This document shows, in pieces, positions 25,166 through 33,612 of a DNA stretch of 42,350 nucleotides. The notes beneath the pieces are model-generated. The model searched no databases. It was not told the origin of the DNA and worked only from the letters and a program-made list of their open reading frames with translations. A program made the position numbers and the translations under genes. Every line of letters starts with the position of its first letter. The stretch's first letter is position 1. Source of the DNA: Nitrospirota bacterium. GTDB lineage: Bacteria > Nitrospirota > Thermodesulfovibrionia > Thermodesulfovibrionales > UBA6898. Location: contig JAKAIE010000021.1 in the NCBI GenBank assembly GCA_021814475.1, positions 1 to 42,350 of the forward strand, in the 5' to 3' direction.

Positions 25166-26232
25166 TTCATCCCCTGTGCCGTGATGGTGAACTGTGTGCG
25201 GCCCTGTCCGGAGGGCTTTGTGTCCATGATGTTGACCCCGGTGAAGTACTCCTCAAGATCCTTCTCGACCTTCTGCGCATCGCCGAGCGAAGGACATTCG
25301 CCCTTGAGCGTTATCAGGCTGCTCTCCGCGGTCACCTCGGTGAACAAGGTGCCCGGCTTGACGACCTGGGCCAGGTTCCGCATGACCTGCAGCGGGGAGA
25401 TGCCGATGAACGAGGTCTCCTTCTCCTTGAGTTCCTTCAGGTGGGCCTTCATCTGATAGACTTCGTCCGCGATCTTCCTGTCATCCGGGAATACCCTGAC
25501 ATAGGTATTCCGGAGCCCCTCCCTGAGAGCGCTGTTGTCGCGCCGGAGGGAGAAGGCCAGGACTGCCATGTCGGCAAGAAACACGAGGGCGACAAGGCCG
25601 GCGAGGACTGCTGCAGTCCGCAGCGTTTTCTTCTGTTTTGCGTCATCGACCGTATAGGCGAACTCGGCCCTTCTGAAATTGAAGGACGGCTGCGCGATCT
25701 CCAGGAGGGCGAGACGCAGCAGGGATTCGTCAGTGAGGGCCGGGGGTGAAAGGAGTCTTTCGGCGAAATCGGCTTCTCCGCTCCGGGAAAGCAGGTCCGC
25801 CAGCCCGGGGGAAAAGGCGAATTTCGGATCGGCCCCGTGCCTGCGCAGGAAATCCAGGACCTTCCTGAGGGTGTTTTTGACGACATAGGCAGCGAATATC
25901 CGGTAGCCGCCCTCCTGCCCGCCGATGACGCGGGCGTCGAAGACCACGGAGGATGCGCCGTTCATGATGAGTCCGTCGAGTTCCAGTGGGAGGAGTTCCC
26001 GGATCTTTTTCGGATCGGAAAAGGGCATTTCGAGGATGCGGAAGTTCAGCATGCTCATCGGAAGACCGAGATAGCACTCACGGCTGTCGAAGGTCCTGTT
26101 CAGTTCAGGAGGAAGGATCTCACCTTCAGGGACAGGGAAGGAATCAGTCGAAACGATCGTCTTTTTATCCCTGTCTATCTCGCATACGGACAGGGATTCC
26201 GGCCTCAGGTCGAAGAAGATCACGTTCCCCAT
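25162..26232 (-). CDS. gspL: T2SS inner-membrane protein GspL
   Basis: A 356-residue protein with a cytosolic actin-like (PilM/GspL) domain in residues 1-~215 (VIFFDLRPESLSVCEIDRD, FDSRECYLGLPMSMLNFRI, IRELLPLELDGLI), a membrane span at ~218-236 (AVLAGLVALVFLADMAVLAF), a helical periplasmic stalk and a ferredoxin-like C-terminal domain. GspL recruits the ATPase GspE to the membrane and binds GspM. It starts 4 bp after the gspK stop and overlaps gspM by 4 bp. The full length and two-domain layout are normal for the family. Confidence 0.87.
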   Translation of the reverse strand: MGNVIFFDLRPESLSVCEIDRDKKTIVSTDSFPVPEGEILPPELNRTFDSRECYLGLPMSMLNFRILEMPFSDPKKIRELLPLELDGLIMNGASSVVFDARVIGGQEGGYRIFAAYVVKNTLRKVLDFLRRHGADPKFAFSPGLADLLSRSGEADFAERLLSPPALTDESLLRLALLEIAQPSFNFRRAEFAYTVDDAKQKKTLRTAAVLAGLVALVFLADMAVLAFSLRRDNSALREGLRNTYVRVFPDDRKIADEVYQMKAHLKELKEKETSFIGISPLQVMRNLAQVVKPGTLFTEVTAESSLITLKGECPSLGDAQKVEKDLEEYFTGVNIMDTKPSGQGRTQFTITAQGMK

Positions 26233-26236
26233 CCCG

Positions 26237-27130
26237 CTAATATTCCCTCCAGTACCTGACTGTTCTCGTCGATCCGCTGATGTCCATTACGCTCTCGATG
26301 ATCCTCTTCATGTCGCCGGAGGTCGCGGTCGCGACGATCCGGAATGTGTTGGAGGCGATGGCTGAGCCGGCCAGCGCGGTGCTGAGATTCTGGGGGACTC
26401 CGCCGACCTTCTGCAGGTCCATTGGACTCTGGAAGGGCGTTATCTGTCTGTAGCGTGTGATGTTTTCGGCCATCCCCTTGTCTATGTTCTCGTGCAAAGA
26501 CATTAATACCGGCACCTCAGCGTTGTTGAGATTGATTTGGTTGCTCCCGTATATTGTAACATAAGGCTTGAGACGGTCGAACGTCTCCTGATCGATTCCC
26601 GGTATGCTGAGGAGTTCGTCGATGCTGTCGAGGGGCGCATTTTTCGCACTCATTTCCACATCCGCAATGTCCGATCTGTTCGGAATGCTGTCCGCATCTA
26701 CCCAGTCGACGAGCCTGTCGGCAATCTCCGGATTCAGATTCAGGGCTTCCAGCAGCCTGCCGAAAGCATCATATGCTGCCCGGTCCTGTATGATCGCGGT
26801 AACCCCGATATTCCTGATGTTGAAACGGGCATTTTCATCTTCTATGCGGACGGTGATCGTCCCTTCGAGTTCGTCAAAGGGGATCTTCTGGGAGATCTCA
26901 AGCGGGCCGAGCACGGCCGCCTTGCCGGCGTACTTTTCCGCGACAAGACGCGCGCCGAGTTCCGTTGCCGAGCGGGCCGCCAGGGAAAGCTGCTGAGAGG
27001 TCTTCCAGTTGTGAAGGGCGTTCGTGCTGACATACACCCCGTAGGCGAATTCGACCACCATCGCTGTGATGATCGCTACCACCATCAGGGTCAGGACGAG
27101 GGCGATTCCGCGGTTGTCCATTCTCTTCAT
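26237..27130 (-). CDS. gspK: T2SS minor pseudopilin GspK
   Basis: A 297-residue minor pseudopilin. The short basic leader MKRMDNRG is followed by IALVLTLMVVAIITAMVVEF; like other GspK proteins it lacks Glu at mature position 5, consistent with tip placement. The periplasmic part has VRIEDENARFNIRN and LVDWVDADSIPNRSD, the calcium/helical-domain signatures of GspK, then the SAM-like helical insert IDELLSIPGIDQETFDRLKPY. GspK caps the pseudopilus with GspI and GspJ. It lies 10 bp after gspJ. Confidence 0.92.
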   Translation of the reverse strand: MKRMDNRGIALVLTLMVVAIITAMVVEFAYGVYVSTNALHNWKTSQQLSLAARSATELGARLVAEKYAGKAAVLGPLEISQKIPFDELEGTITVRIEDENARFNIRNIGVTAIIQDRAAYDAFGRLLEALNLNPEIADRLVDWVDADSIPNRSDIADVEMSAKNAPLDSIDELLSIPGIDQETFDRLKPYVTIYGSNQINLNNAEVPVLMSLHENIDKGMAENITRYRQITPFQSPMDLQKVGGVPQNLSTALAGSAIASNTFRIVATATSGDMKRIIESVMDISGSTRTVRYWREY

Positions 27131-27140
27131 GGCCGATGCC

Positions 27141-27755
27141 TCACAGCGGTTTTCCGATCTTCGGCTTCATCGTCTCGTACAGGGTAATCGGCTTGTCCCT
27201 GACCTTGAAGGCGAGGGTGATGCGGATCTCGTCCGGCGCCTTCTTTGTCTCTGCCGTATCCCAGGTCTTTACCCAGTCTGTTCCGTTTTTGCACTCGACG
27301 GTGAATGAATCGATATCCTCCAGAAGTGCGACCGGTTTCGGCGCCTCGGTCTCCGTGTAATTCCTGTACGGATCGAGTAGCGTCTTGTATAGGACGAGTT
27401 TCCCGTCATGTTCTTCGACATTGTACTGAAGCAGCGACATTCCGGGACGCAGCAGGGACAGTGTGGTGAAGGCGAAGCGTGAAGCCTGTTTGCCGTAAAT
27501 ATCCCGGTCCTCGATCTTCAGAACGGACTTTTGCCTTGAACCGTCATACACGGATGACTCCACCTCCCTGGCCAGCACATCGAGCATCATCCGCGATTCC
27601 TGGAGTCTCAGCAGCGAGTCGTTGATGCCGTCGACCGCTTTGTGGGAGAGAAAAAAAGTGCTGTATATCGCGCCGAGGATTATGGTGAGCATCAGGATGG
27701 ACAAGAGCAGCTCAAGAAGGGTGAACCCTCTTATGTCGGTTCTGATCCTTATCAT
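27141..27755 (-). CDS. gspJ: T2SS minor pseudopilin GspJ
   Basis: A 204-residue pseudopilin with prepilin motif RGFTLLELLLS (cleavage after Gly by GspO/PilD; Glu at mature position 5) and the hydrophobic helix continuing to about residue 35. RLQESRMMLDVLAREVESS and a beta-rich C-terminal half match GspJ. It overlaps gspI by 4 bp. GspJ forms the pseudopilus tip complex with GspI and GspK and probably contacts substrate. Confidence 0.9.
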   Translation of the reverse strand: MIRIRTDIRGFTLLELLLSILMLTIILGAIYSTFFLSHKAVDGINDSLLRLQESRMMLDVLAREVESSVYDGSRQKSVLKIEDRDIYGKQASRFAFTTLSLLRPGMSLLQYNVEEHDGKLVLYKTLLDPYRNYTETEAPKPVALLEDIDSFTVECKNGTDWVKTWDTAETKKAPDEIRITLAFKVRDKPITLYETMKPKIGKPL

Positions 27756-28105
27756 TGCTTTGTCTCGACGAGCCTCGAAAGTTTTAGTTCTTCGGTGCCG
27801 GACGTTACGGTAACCGAAATCTCGGAAATACCGGGAAAGGTAAAAGGTTTTACCTCGGCCCTGAAGCGGTAATCCGCATTCGGGTCAGGAAAGTTTCCTT
27901 CAGAGCTGACCGGGGTATCCTTCAGTTCTGTGAGTTTGTTTCGTCCGAGGATTGTGGCGACGGTGACGAACTCATGCCGCTGGGCGATGCCCAGGTTATA
28001 GTTGAGCGTGTAGATCAGCGTGACGAGCAGTCCGCTTACGATCGCCAGCGCGATCATGATCTCCAGGAGCGTGAATCCGCTGTCTCCCCGTTGCTCACGG
28101 TCCAT
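27752..28105 (-). CDS. gspI: T2SS minor pseudopilin GspI
   Basis: A compact 117-residue pseudopilin with cleavage motif SGFTLLEIMIALA near residue 8 and Glu at mature position 5. The remainder (IYTLNYNLGIAQRHEFVTVATILGRNKLTEL) gives the helix and short beta domain typical of GspI, which nucleates the tip with GspJ and GspK. Its start overlaps the gspH stop by 11 bp and its end overlaps gspJ by 4 bp. Confidence 0.9.
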   Translation of the reverse strand: MDREQRGDSGFTLLEIMIALAIVSGLLVTLIYTLNYNLGIAQRHEFVTVATILGRNKLTELKDTPVSSEGNFPDPNADYRFRAEVKPFTFPGISEISVTVTSGTEELKLSRLVETKQ

Positions 28106-28589
28106 TGCCGGCCTCGTTGCTGGTGATTTTGACCCTGCCGCTCAGGGAATTCATGCCGACCTTCATCTCCTGCCTGTCTTTGTTGTCCAGGGTGATCTCT
28201 ATATTCTCTCTCAGCCCTAGAGGGCCGAATTTGACCGAAAGCTGCCCCTCGCGCACCACGCCCTTTGACGGCAGAAAGACAGAGGTGATCTTCCCGAGAT
28301 CCTGTGACCTGGAGCCATCTGGTCCTTCCCATGACATCGTCTTCTCATGGAAGTCGAAGGTGAGGGTGTAGGTCTGCTTGTTATAGGTAGCGCTGTCGTT
28401 GAGGTAGCGGAGAAGAGAGGCGAGTTTCCTGGCCTCTGTCTTCAGGCCGTCGGCCCCGATCCCTGTAAAGGAAGGCAGCACGACCGCGGCGAACAGGGAG
28501 ATGATGAATATGACGACGACAATCTCAAGAAGGGTGAAGCCTGACCGCCCGCTTCTCTTACTGCATATCCCAGCTGGTGATATCAGCAT
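28095..28589 (-). CDS. gspH: T2SS minor pseudopilin GspH
   Basis: A 164-residue pseudopilin with cleavage motif SGFTLLEIVVVIF preceded by a 16-residue basic leader. I start it at the only nearby ATG, 28589, which lies inside the last codons of gspG (32-bp overlap); longer open frame upstream is a shadow of gspG. The globular part (LRYLNDSATYNKQTYTLTFDF, SVFLPSKGVVREGQLSVKFG) matches GspH. It links the GspG fibre to the GspI/J/K tip. Start confidence is moderate; the coding region itself is clear. Confidence 0.86.
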   Translation of the reverse strand: MLISPAGICSKRSGRSGFTLLEIVVVIFIISLFAAVVLPSFTGIGADGLKTEARKLASLLRYLNDSATYNKQTYTLTFDFHEKTMSWEGPDGSRSQDLGKITSVFLPSKGVVREGQLSVKFGPLGLRENIEITLDNKDRQEMKVGMNSLSGRVKITSNEAGNGP

Positions 28590-29001
28590 CCTTTCCGCTG
28601 CCGCCCTCCTTGCCATCAGCCCCATAGCAGATGATATCGTAATCACCGTGCACCCCGGGAGAGACATAAAGGTACTGATTGCCCCAGGGGTCGAGCGGAA
28701 TCTTCTTCTGCTCCAGATATCCCTCGTCCCTGTATTTGTTCGGGATCCTGCCAGTGGTCGGTTTTGCGACAAGCGCATCCAGTCCCTGCTGCGTATCGGG
28801 ATAGAACCCGCTGTCCATCTTGAAGAGCTTCAGGGCTGTTTCGAGATTTCTGATCTGCACCTTTGCGTCAGCGATCTTGGCGTCATCCGTGCGTCCCATG
28901 ATCTTCGGGGCGACGATGGCGGCGAGAAGACTCAGGATAAAGACGACGACGATAATCTCCAGGAGCGTAAAACCTGAATTCCGGCTGTATTTGTTGCTCA
29001 T
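28558..29001 (-). CDS. gspG: T2SS major pseudopilin GspG
   Basis: A 147-residue major pseudopilin. The ATG at 29001 is preceded by GGAGGT and gives a short basic leader MSNKYSRNS before GFTLLEIIVVVFILSLLAAI; Glu at mature position 5 is present. The globular domain has TDDAKIADAKVQIRNLETAL, the conserved TQQGLDALV, RIPNKYRDEGYL, DPWGNQYLY and the Asp-rich calcium loop GADGKEGGSGKDADI. GspG polymerises into the pseudopilus that pushes substrates through the secretin. Its start lies one base after the metalloprotease stop. Confidence 0.95.
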   Translation of the reverse strand: MSNKYSRNSGFTLLEIIVVVFILSLLAAIVAPKIMGRTDDAKIADAKVQIRNLETALKLFKMDSGFYPDTQQGLDALVAKPTTGRIPNKYRDEGYLEQKKIPLDPWGNQYLYVSPGVHGDYDIICYGADGKEGGSGKDADITSWDMQ

Positions 29002-29002
29002 C

Positions 29003-30862
29003 TTACCTCCGTGCGTTTCCGGCTGTTTTTTTCTTCCGTATAATAATTGTAACAAAAGTCAGCGCCCCAAGAATAAGAATCAGGGCATACGGATATTCTA
29101 TGGCGTAGACCACCGGATACAAAAACATCCGCGTCGTGGTCCTCAGGCGCTCATGCCCGCGTATATAATCCGCAACAGGGGGCGAGTATCTGTAATAGAG
29201 GCGGACGAATTCCCTTCCCGGAGGGTTGGTCAGGAGCCAGACGTCCCTGAATCTCCGGAGCACCATGACTTCCGGCTCCAGGCTGGAGCCGAATGCCGCG
29301 GTCGCGATAAAGCAGCCGCCGCCCCCGCCTCCGGTGGTTGCAGGGGGCGCGGCAGCCTCGTTCGATATGCCGACTGTAAAGACCTGGCCGTCCGAAGTCT
29401 CGGACGTATTCAGCAGAACCAAGGTGGCCCGGACATATTGTCCTCCGAAATCGGACACACTCTTCACAAAGGCGGGGCTGTCTAGCACGAGGTCAGAGCG
29501 CTCGACCGTGCCGTCGCTTTTTTTCATCAGGAGGACCGCGGTCAGCGCGCCGGAGTTCATATTCCGGAAACTGAAGGTCAGTGGTTTTGCGGTCGAATCA
29601 GCCTTGACCTCATAGTAGAGGGCGGCGAGATGGTCGAGGCTCCCGGAGAGTGTCTGCGGAAGGCTGCTGACACTGCCCGCGCGTCTGACCAGGGGATAGT
29701 ATGCCCTGTCGGCGAAGTCAAGCGTAGCTACCTTCTCCCTGAAATCCCTGAGGGCCGACCCCACGGAGAGGTTCGCGGAAGAAAGGGCATCGGATATCGC
29801 CTGAAATGCAGTATGGGCATCGGAGACGCGCGCCCAGACATTCCTGACGAAGTCCCTGCCATGGTTTTCGGAGAGATATTTTACCCATATTGTGCTGCCG
29901 TATTCGTAGATTCCGTTATAGGTGTCCAGGGGGGTGTCCGGCCGGTCGAACCAGCGTGAGGGCCGGGCCAGGGAGCCGGCCACATTGCCGAAGATGTCAT
30001 AATACGGTTCTCCCGGGTCCCACTGCCCGTTGTCGTTCGTGTCACTGTACCTGTAGCCGATATAATTCAGATAGTCCTTTACCTCGGGATAGACTTCGTC
30101 TTCCATCCAGGTGGAAGACGCCTCCATCCACCAGCCGCTGCGGGCGATGTCGGTGGACAACTGAAACTGGAAGGCGTGGAAAAGCTCATGGGCTGCCGTC
30201 ACCTTGATGTCTCCGCGCTGCTTTCCGCCGGGGTCGAGGTTCTGCGGCGTATCGGCAAAGTCGTTGTCCATCACGATGTATGCGTCTGCAGGCACGTCGT
30301 CAAAAGAGGTATATCCGTAGGTCCCGGGGATGTTGACTAGATAGACGTCGAACCTGCTGTCCCCGCCCTTCGTTCCGTCGCCCGGGAGTGCAGGGTAGCC
30401 CAGACCGAGGATATGGGCATAGGCGTTCTCAAAGGCGGTGGCCGTATCAATGACGAACTGCGGTATCGTTGCAGGTGTGCCGTCCGATCCGGCTACCGCA
30501 TTGCCGCTGCCTGGGTCCTCCGTGTAGTGGATCTTGAAATGCCCTCCCGCGCTGTCGTACGTCAGGACGACAACCCCCGCGCCATAGAAATCGGGATCTC
30601 CGCTGTCGGTCGGTCTCCTGAGGATGAAGCGGTTCTCAGGGGCCAGGGAATCGGGGTACATCTTCGCTGCCAGGGCGACCGGGGTCCCGGATTTGTACAG
30701 GGGCCGGGGGGCGGTTCCCTCTGCCTGCCGGTAGAGCGCATTTCTCCCGAAGAGATCACCGACCTGCCCGTTAATGGCGGAGCGGTCGATGGCTGCGGCG
30801 GAGACCCCCTGCGTGATAAGAAGCAGAAGGGACGCAAGGAGGATATATCTTTTTATATGCAC
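29003..30862 (-). CDS. Putative secreted metalloprotease with CFI-box C-terminal sorting region
   Basis: A 619-residue exported protein encoded between gspF and gspG. The signal peptide is [29 protein letters not shown] at residues ~223-232 is an HExxH zinc motif (His225, Glu226, His229) followed by [15 protein letters not shown], which offers further acidic ligands. This matches the layout of the MXAN_6640-type putative metalloproteases. After a Gly-rich spacer (GGGGGG) comes CFIATAAFG with Cys517, then ~70 residues and a transmembrane helix ([19 protein letters not shown]) with a basic end RKKK, the plan of the CFI-box-CTERM sorting signal. The enzyme is therefore probably exported and held in, or processed at, the envelope. 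It sits head to tail with no gap behind gspF. Confidence 0.83.
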   Translation of the reverse strand: MHIKRYILLASLLLLITQGVSAAAIDRSAINGQVGDLFGRNALYRQAEGTAPRPLYKSGTPVALAAKMYPDSLAPENRFILRRPTDSGDPDFYGAGVVVLTYDSAGGHFKIHYTEDPGSGNAVAGSDGTPATIPQFVIDTATAFENAYAHILGLGYPALPGDGTKGGDSRFDVYLVNIPGTYGYTSFDDVPADAYIVMDNDFADTPQNLDPGGKQRGDIKVTAAHELFHAFQFQLSTDIARSGWWMEASSTWMEDEVYPEVKDYLNYIGYRYSDTNDNGQWDPGEPYYDIFGNVAGSLARPSRWFDRPDTPLDTYNGIYEYGSTIWVKYLSENHGRDFVRNVWARVSDAHTAFQAISDALSSANLSVGSALRDFREKVATLDFADRAYYPLVRRAGSVSSLPQTLSGSLDHLAALYYEVKADSTAKPLTFSFRNMNSGALTAVLLMKKSDGTVERSDLVLDSPAFVKSVSDFGGQYVRATLVLLNTSETSDGQVFTVGISNEAAAPPATTGGGGGGCFIATAAFGSSLEPEVMVLRRFRDVWLLTNPPGREFVRLYYRYSPPVADYIRGHERLRTTTRMFLYPVVYAIEYPYALILILGALTFVTIIIRKKKTAGNARR

Positions 30863-32035
30863 TTATTTCACCAACTGGTTAAGCTGGAACATTGGCAGCA
30901 GCACAGCCAGGACGATGAAGCCCACGATCAGTCCCATCAGTAATATCATCGCCGGCTCGAGGAGGGACAGCGCCTTCTGGACCCTCCTCTCGAAATCCGC
31001 CTCGTAACTTTCTGCCGCACGGCCCAGCACCTCCGCAAGTGTCCCGCTCTTCTCCCCCGTGGCGATCAGCTGCAGGAGCACCGAAGGGAAGCCCGAAAGG
31101 GCGGCTGAAAGGCGTGACCCCTCTGCGACCATCGAGGCTGCGGCCATGATTCTGTCCTGAAGCACCTTGTTGCCGACAGCCTTTGCGGAGAGTTCGAGAG
31201 AGCGGAGCAGCGGCAGCCCTCCGGAGACGAGAAATCCCGTGGTCCGGGCAAAACGGCCGAAATAGAGGCTCTGGAGGAGACCCCCGGGGAGCCTGAGCTT
31301 TATCCTGTCGATTGCGTAAGGGTTCTTCTCCCTGAACTTCCTGAACCCGAAGAAAAGGCCTGCGGCGAGCATTAAAAGCAGCCACCAATAATTGACGAAA
31401 ACCCAGCTTATAGCGATCAATATGCGCGTGATGAGCGGCAGGGCGCTCTTGGTGTTTTCGAAGATCCTGACGATCTTGGGCAGCACAAACATAAAAAGAA
31501 AGGAAAGGACCACAAAACCGATCCCGCTCATGAAAAGGGGATAGATCATAGCGGTCCGGATCTTCGACTTCATTGCATCCTGTTTTTCGAGGAAAATGGC
31601 GAGATTGTCAAGGACGCTGCCGAGCCTTCCGCTCTGCTCTCCGGCGGCGACCATATGCACATAAAATTCTGGAAAGATCTTCTTTTCAGCCTCCAGCGCG
31701 CGTGAGAAGCTTGCGCCGCCCGCGATGTGCTCGCGGATATTGATCAGCATGCCCTTCCAGAAACCGGTGTTTTCATCAGAAAGGGACTTCAGCGCCTCAA
31801 GAAGCGGCACCCCCGCTGCGATGAGAGTCGAGAGTTGCCGGGTGACCGCAGGGAGGAGGACGGCGTCATTGGATTTCACCTTCCAGGCTGTCTTCTCCTC
31901 ATGGGTCCGGATCTCCCTCGGATAGATCCCAAGGGTTCTGACGGTTGCCGCGGCATCCTGCAGGCCGTCCGCCTCGATCGTGCCTGAGGCGCCGGAGCCG
32001 TCCGGTTTATAGCCTGTATAGTCAAATTGAGGCAT
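30863..32035 (-). CDS. gspF: T2SS inner-membrane platform protein GspF
   Basis: A 390-residue polytopic protein with two repeated GspF/PilC helical domains. N-terminal MPQFDYTGYKPDGSGASGTI is typical; LPAVTRQLSTLIAAGVPLLEAL and FGRFARTTGFLVSGGLPLLRSL are the paired domain signatures. Membrane spans lie near residues 170-195 (SGIGFVVLSFLFMFVLP), 210-235 and 365-385. GspF couples ATP hydrolysis by GspE to pseudopilus assembly. It starts 35 bp after gspE and ends exactly where the metalloprotease begins. Confidence 0.95.
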   Translation of the reverse strand: MPQFDYTGYKPDGSGASGTIEADGLQDAAATVRTLGIYPREIRTHEEKTAWKVKSNDAVLLPAVTRQLSTLIAAGVPLLEALKSLSDENTGFWKGMLINIREHIAGGASFSRALEAEKKIFPEFYVHMVAAGEQSGRLGSVLDNLAIFLEKQDAMKSKIRTAMIYPLFMSGIGFVVLSFLFMFVLPKIVRIFENTKSALPLITRILIAISWVFVNYWWLLLMLAAGLFFGFRKFREKNPYAIDRIKLRLPGGLLQSLYFGRFARTTGFLVSGGLPLLRSLELSAKAVGNKVLQDRIMAAASMVAEGSRLSAALSGFPSVLLQLIATGEKSGTLAEVLGRAAESYEADFERRVQKALSLLEPAMILLMGLIVGFIVLAVLLPMFQLNQLVK

Positions 32036-32070
32036 TGTGCATACGCCCTGAGGAACGGTAGTGATAAGGA

Positions 32071-33606
32071 TCAGGATTCAACAAGGTCCTTCTGGGTGAC
32101 CCTGAGGACTTCTTCTACAGTCGTAATGCCGCGGAGGACCTTCTCAAAACCGTCCGACCGCAGCGTCTGCATGCCCTTTGCCATTGCCGCATTTTTCAGT
32201 TTCTGGGCATCCGGTCTCTCGGTGATCTGCTGCCGGATCTTCTCGTCCAGCAGAAGGAGTTCGAATATCCCTATCCTGCCGAGATATCCCTTCCCGCCGC
32301 ATTTGTCGCAACCGGCTCCCCGGTACAGCAGAAGAGGCCCCTTGTGCGCCGCCAGCATCGGGGCGTCGAAATACGACCGCTCCGTCTCGGAGGCTTCATA
32401 CGACTGCTTGCATGAAGGGCAGATGACCCTGACCAGGCGCTGCGCCAGGACGCTGACCAGCGATGAGGCGACGAGGAACGGTTCTACCCCCATATCGATC
32501 AGCCTGACGATCGCCGACGGGGCATCGTTCGTATGCAGGGTGCTGAGCACCAGATGGCCGGTAAGGGATGCCTGGATCGCGATCTCGGCCGTCTCGACAT
32601 CCCTGATTTCCCCGACCATGATGATGTCGGGGTCCTGTCTGAGGATCGACCGGAGGCCCGAGGCAAAGGTCAGCCCGATCTTCGGGTTGACATGGATCTG
32701 GCCGACGCCCTTGAGTTGATATTCGACCGGGTCTTCAACGGTGATGATGTTTTTGTCGACGGTATGGACGCGGTTCAGGGCCCCGTACAGGGTGGTCGTT
32801 TTGCCGCTGCCTGTAGGTCCGGTTACAAGGATGATTCCGCTCGTCCTGGTGAGCTGGTCTTCGAGCGCCGCAACATCGTCTTTGTCCAGCCCCACTTCCC
32901 ACAGCCCTATCAGCCCCTGTCTGCGGTCGAGCAGTCTGAGCACCGCCCTCTCACCGAAGGTGGTGGGGATGATCGATACCCGGATGTCGACGTCCCTTCC
33001 GCCGATCAGCAGCCTGATACGGCCGTCCTGGGGCAGCCTCTTTTCTGCGATGTCGAGGTTCGACATGATCTTGATCCTGCTGATCAGCGCGTCCTGGATG
33101 ATCTTGGGAGGTGTCAGCACCCGGTGCAGCATGCCGTCCACCCTCATCCGGATGTCGAGTTCTTTTTCGTACGGTTCGATATGGATATCGCTTGCCCGCT
33201 CCTTGACCGCCTGCTGCAGGATCGCGTTCAGCAGCCTGATGATAGGGGCGTCTTCGGTCAGCTCGAGGATGTCCTTCGGTTTTTCGAACTCCGTGGCGAC
33301 AGAGGTGAGGTCTTCACCTGTGATGTTGTCCATCACCTCTTCGGCCGAGCCGACCTGGCCGTAGAACCGGTTGATCGCGTCGATCACGACCCCGGCAGGA
33401 GAATGCACGGCCGAGGGCTTGAGGCCGAGGTGTGCGGAGAGTTCACGCAGCGCCAGCAATCCCCTGTCATCGGCGACCGCCGCCCTGAGACACCCCTCCT
33501 GCCGCGTTAGCGGCATGAGCAGGTTGCCCTTAGCGAACGGAAGAGGGACTTCCACGACGAGGGCATGGTCGACATCCTCGTCTCTTATGGTCTCGAGGGT
33601 CTCCAT
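32071..33606 (-). CDS. gspE: T2SS assembly ATPase GspE
   Basis: A 511-residue secretion ATPase. An N-terminal GspE domain (LLMPLTRQEGCLRAAVADDRG) precedes the RecA-like core with Walker A GPTGSGKTTT near residue 260, the Asp box (SDIHIEPYEKELDIRMRVDG), Walker B-like DPDIIMVGEIRD near 325 and the His box (LVLSTLHTND). A four-Cys zinc site CPSC ... CDKC lies near 395-435, as in GspE and PilB. Cytosolic hexamer powering pseudopilus growth. It lies 6 bp after gspD. Confidence 0.96.
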   Translation of the reverse strand: METLETIRDEDVDHALVVEVPLPFAKGNLLMPLTRQEGCLRAAVADDRGLLALRELSAHLGLKPSAVHSPAGVVIDAINRFYGQVGSAEEVMDNITGEDLTSVATEFEKPKDILELTEDAPIIRLLNAILQQAVKERASDIHIEPYEKELDIRMRVDGMLHRVLTPPKIIQDALISRIKIMSNLDIAEKRLPQDGRIRLLIGGRDVDIRVSIIPTTFGERAVLRLLDRRQGLIGLWEVGLDKDDVAALEDQLTRTSGIILVTGPTGSGKTTTLYGALNRVHTVDKNIITVEDPVEYQLKGVGQIHVNPKIGLTFASGLRSILRQDPDIIMVGEIRDVETAEIAIQASLTGHLVLSTLHTNDAPSAIVRLIDMGVEPFLVASSLVSVLAQRLVRVICPSCKQSYEASETERSYFDAPMLAAHKGPLLLYRGAGCDKCGGKGYLGRIGIFELLLLDEKIRQQITERPDAQKLKNAAMAKGMQTLRSDGFEKVLRGITTVEEVLRVTQKDLVES

Positions 33607-33612
33607 CGGAGA

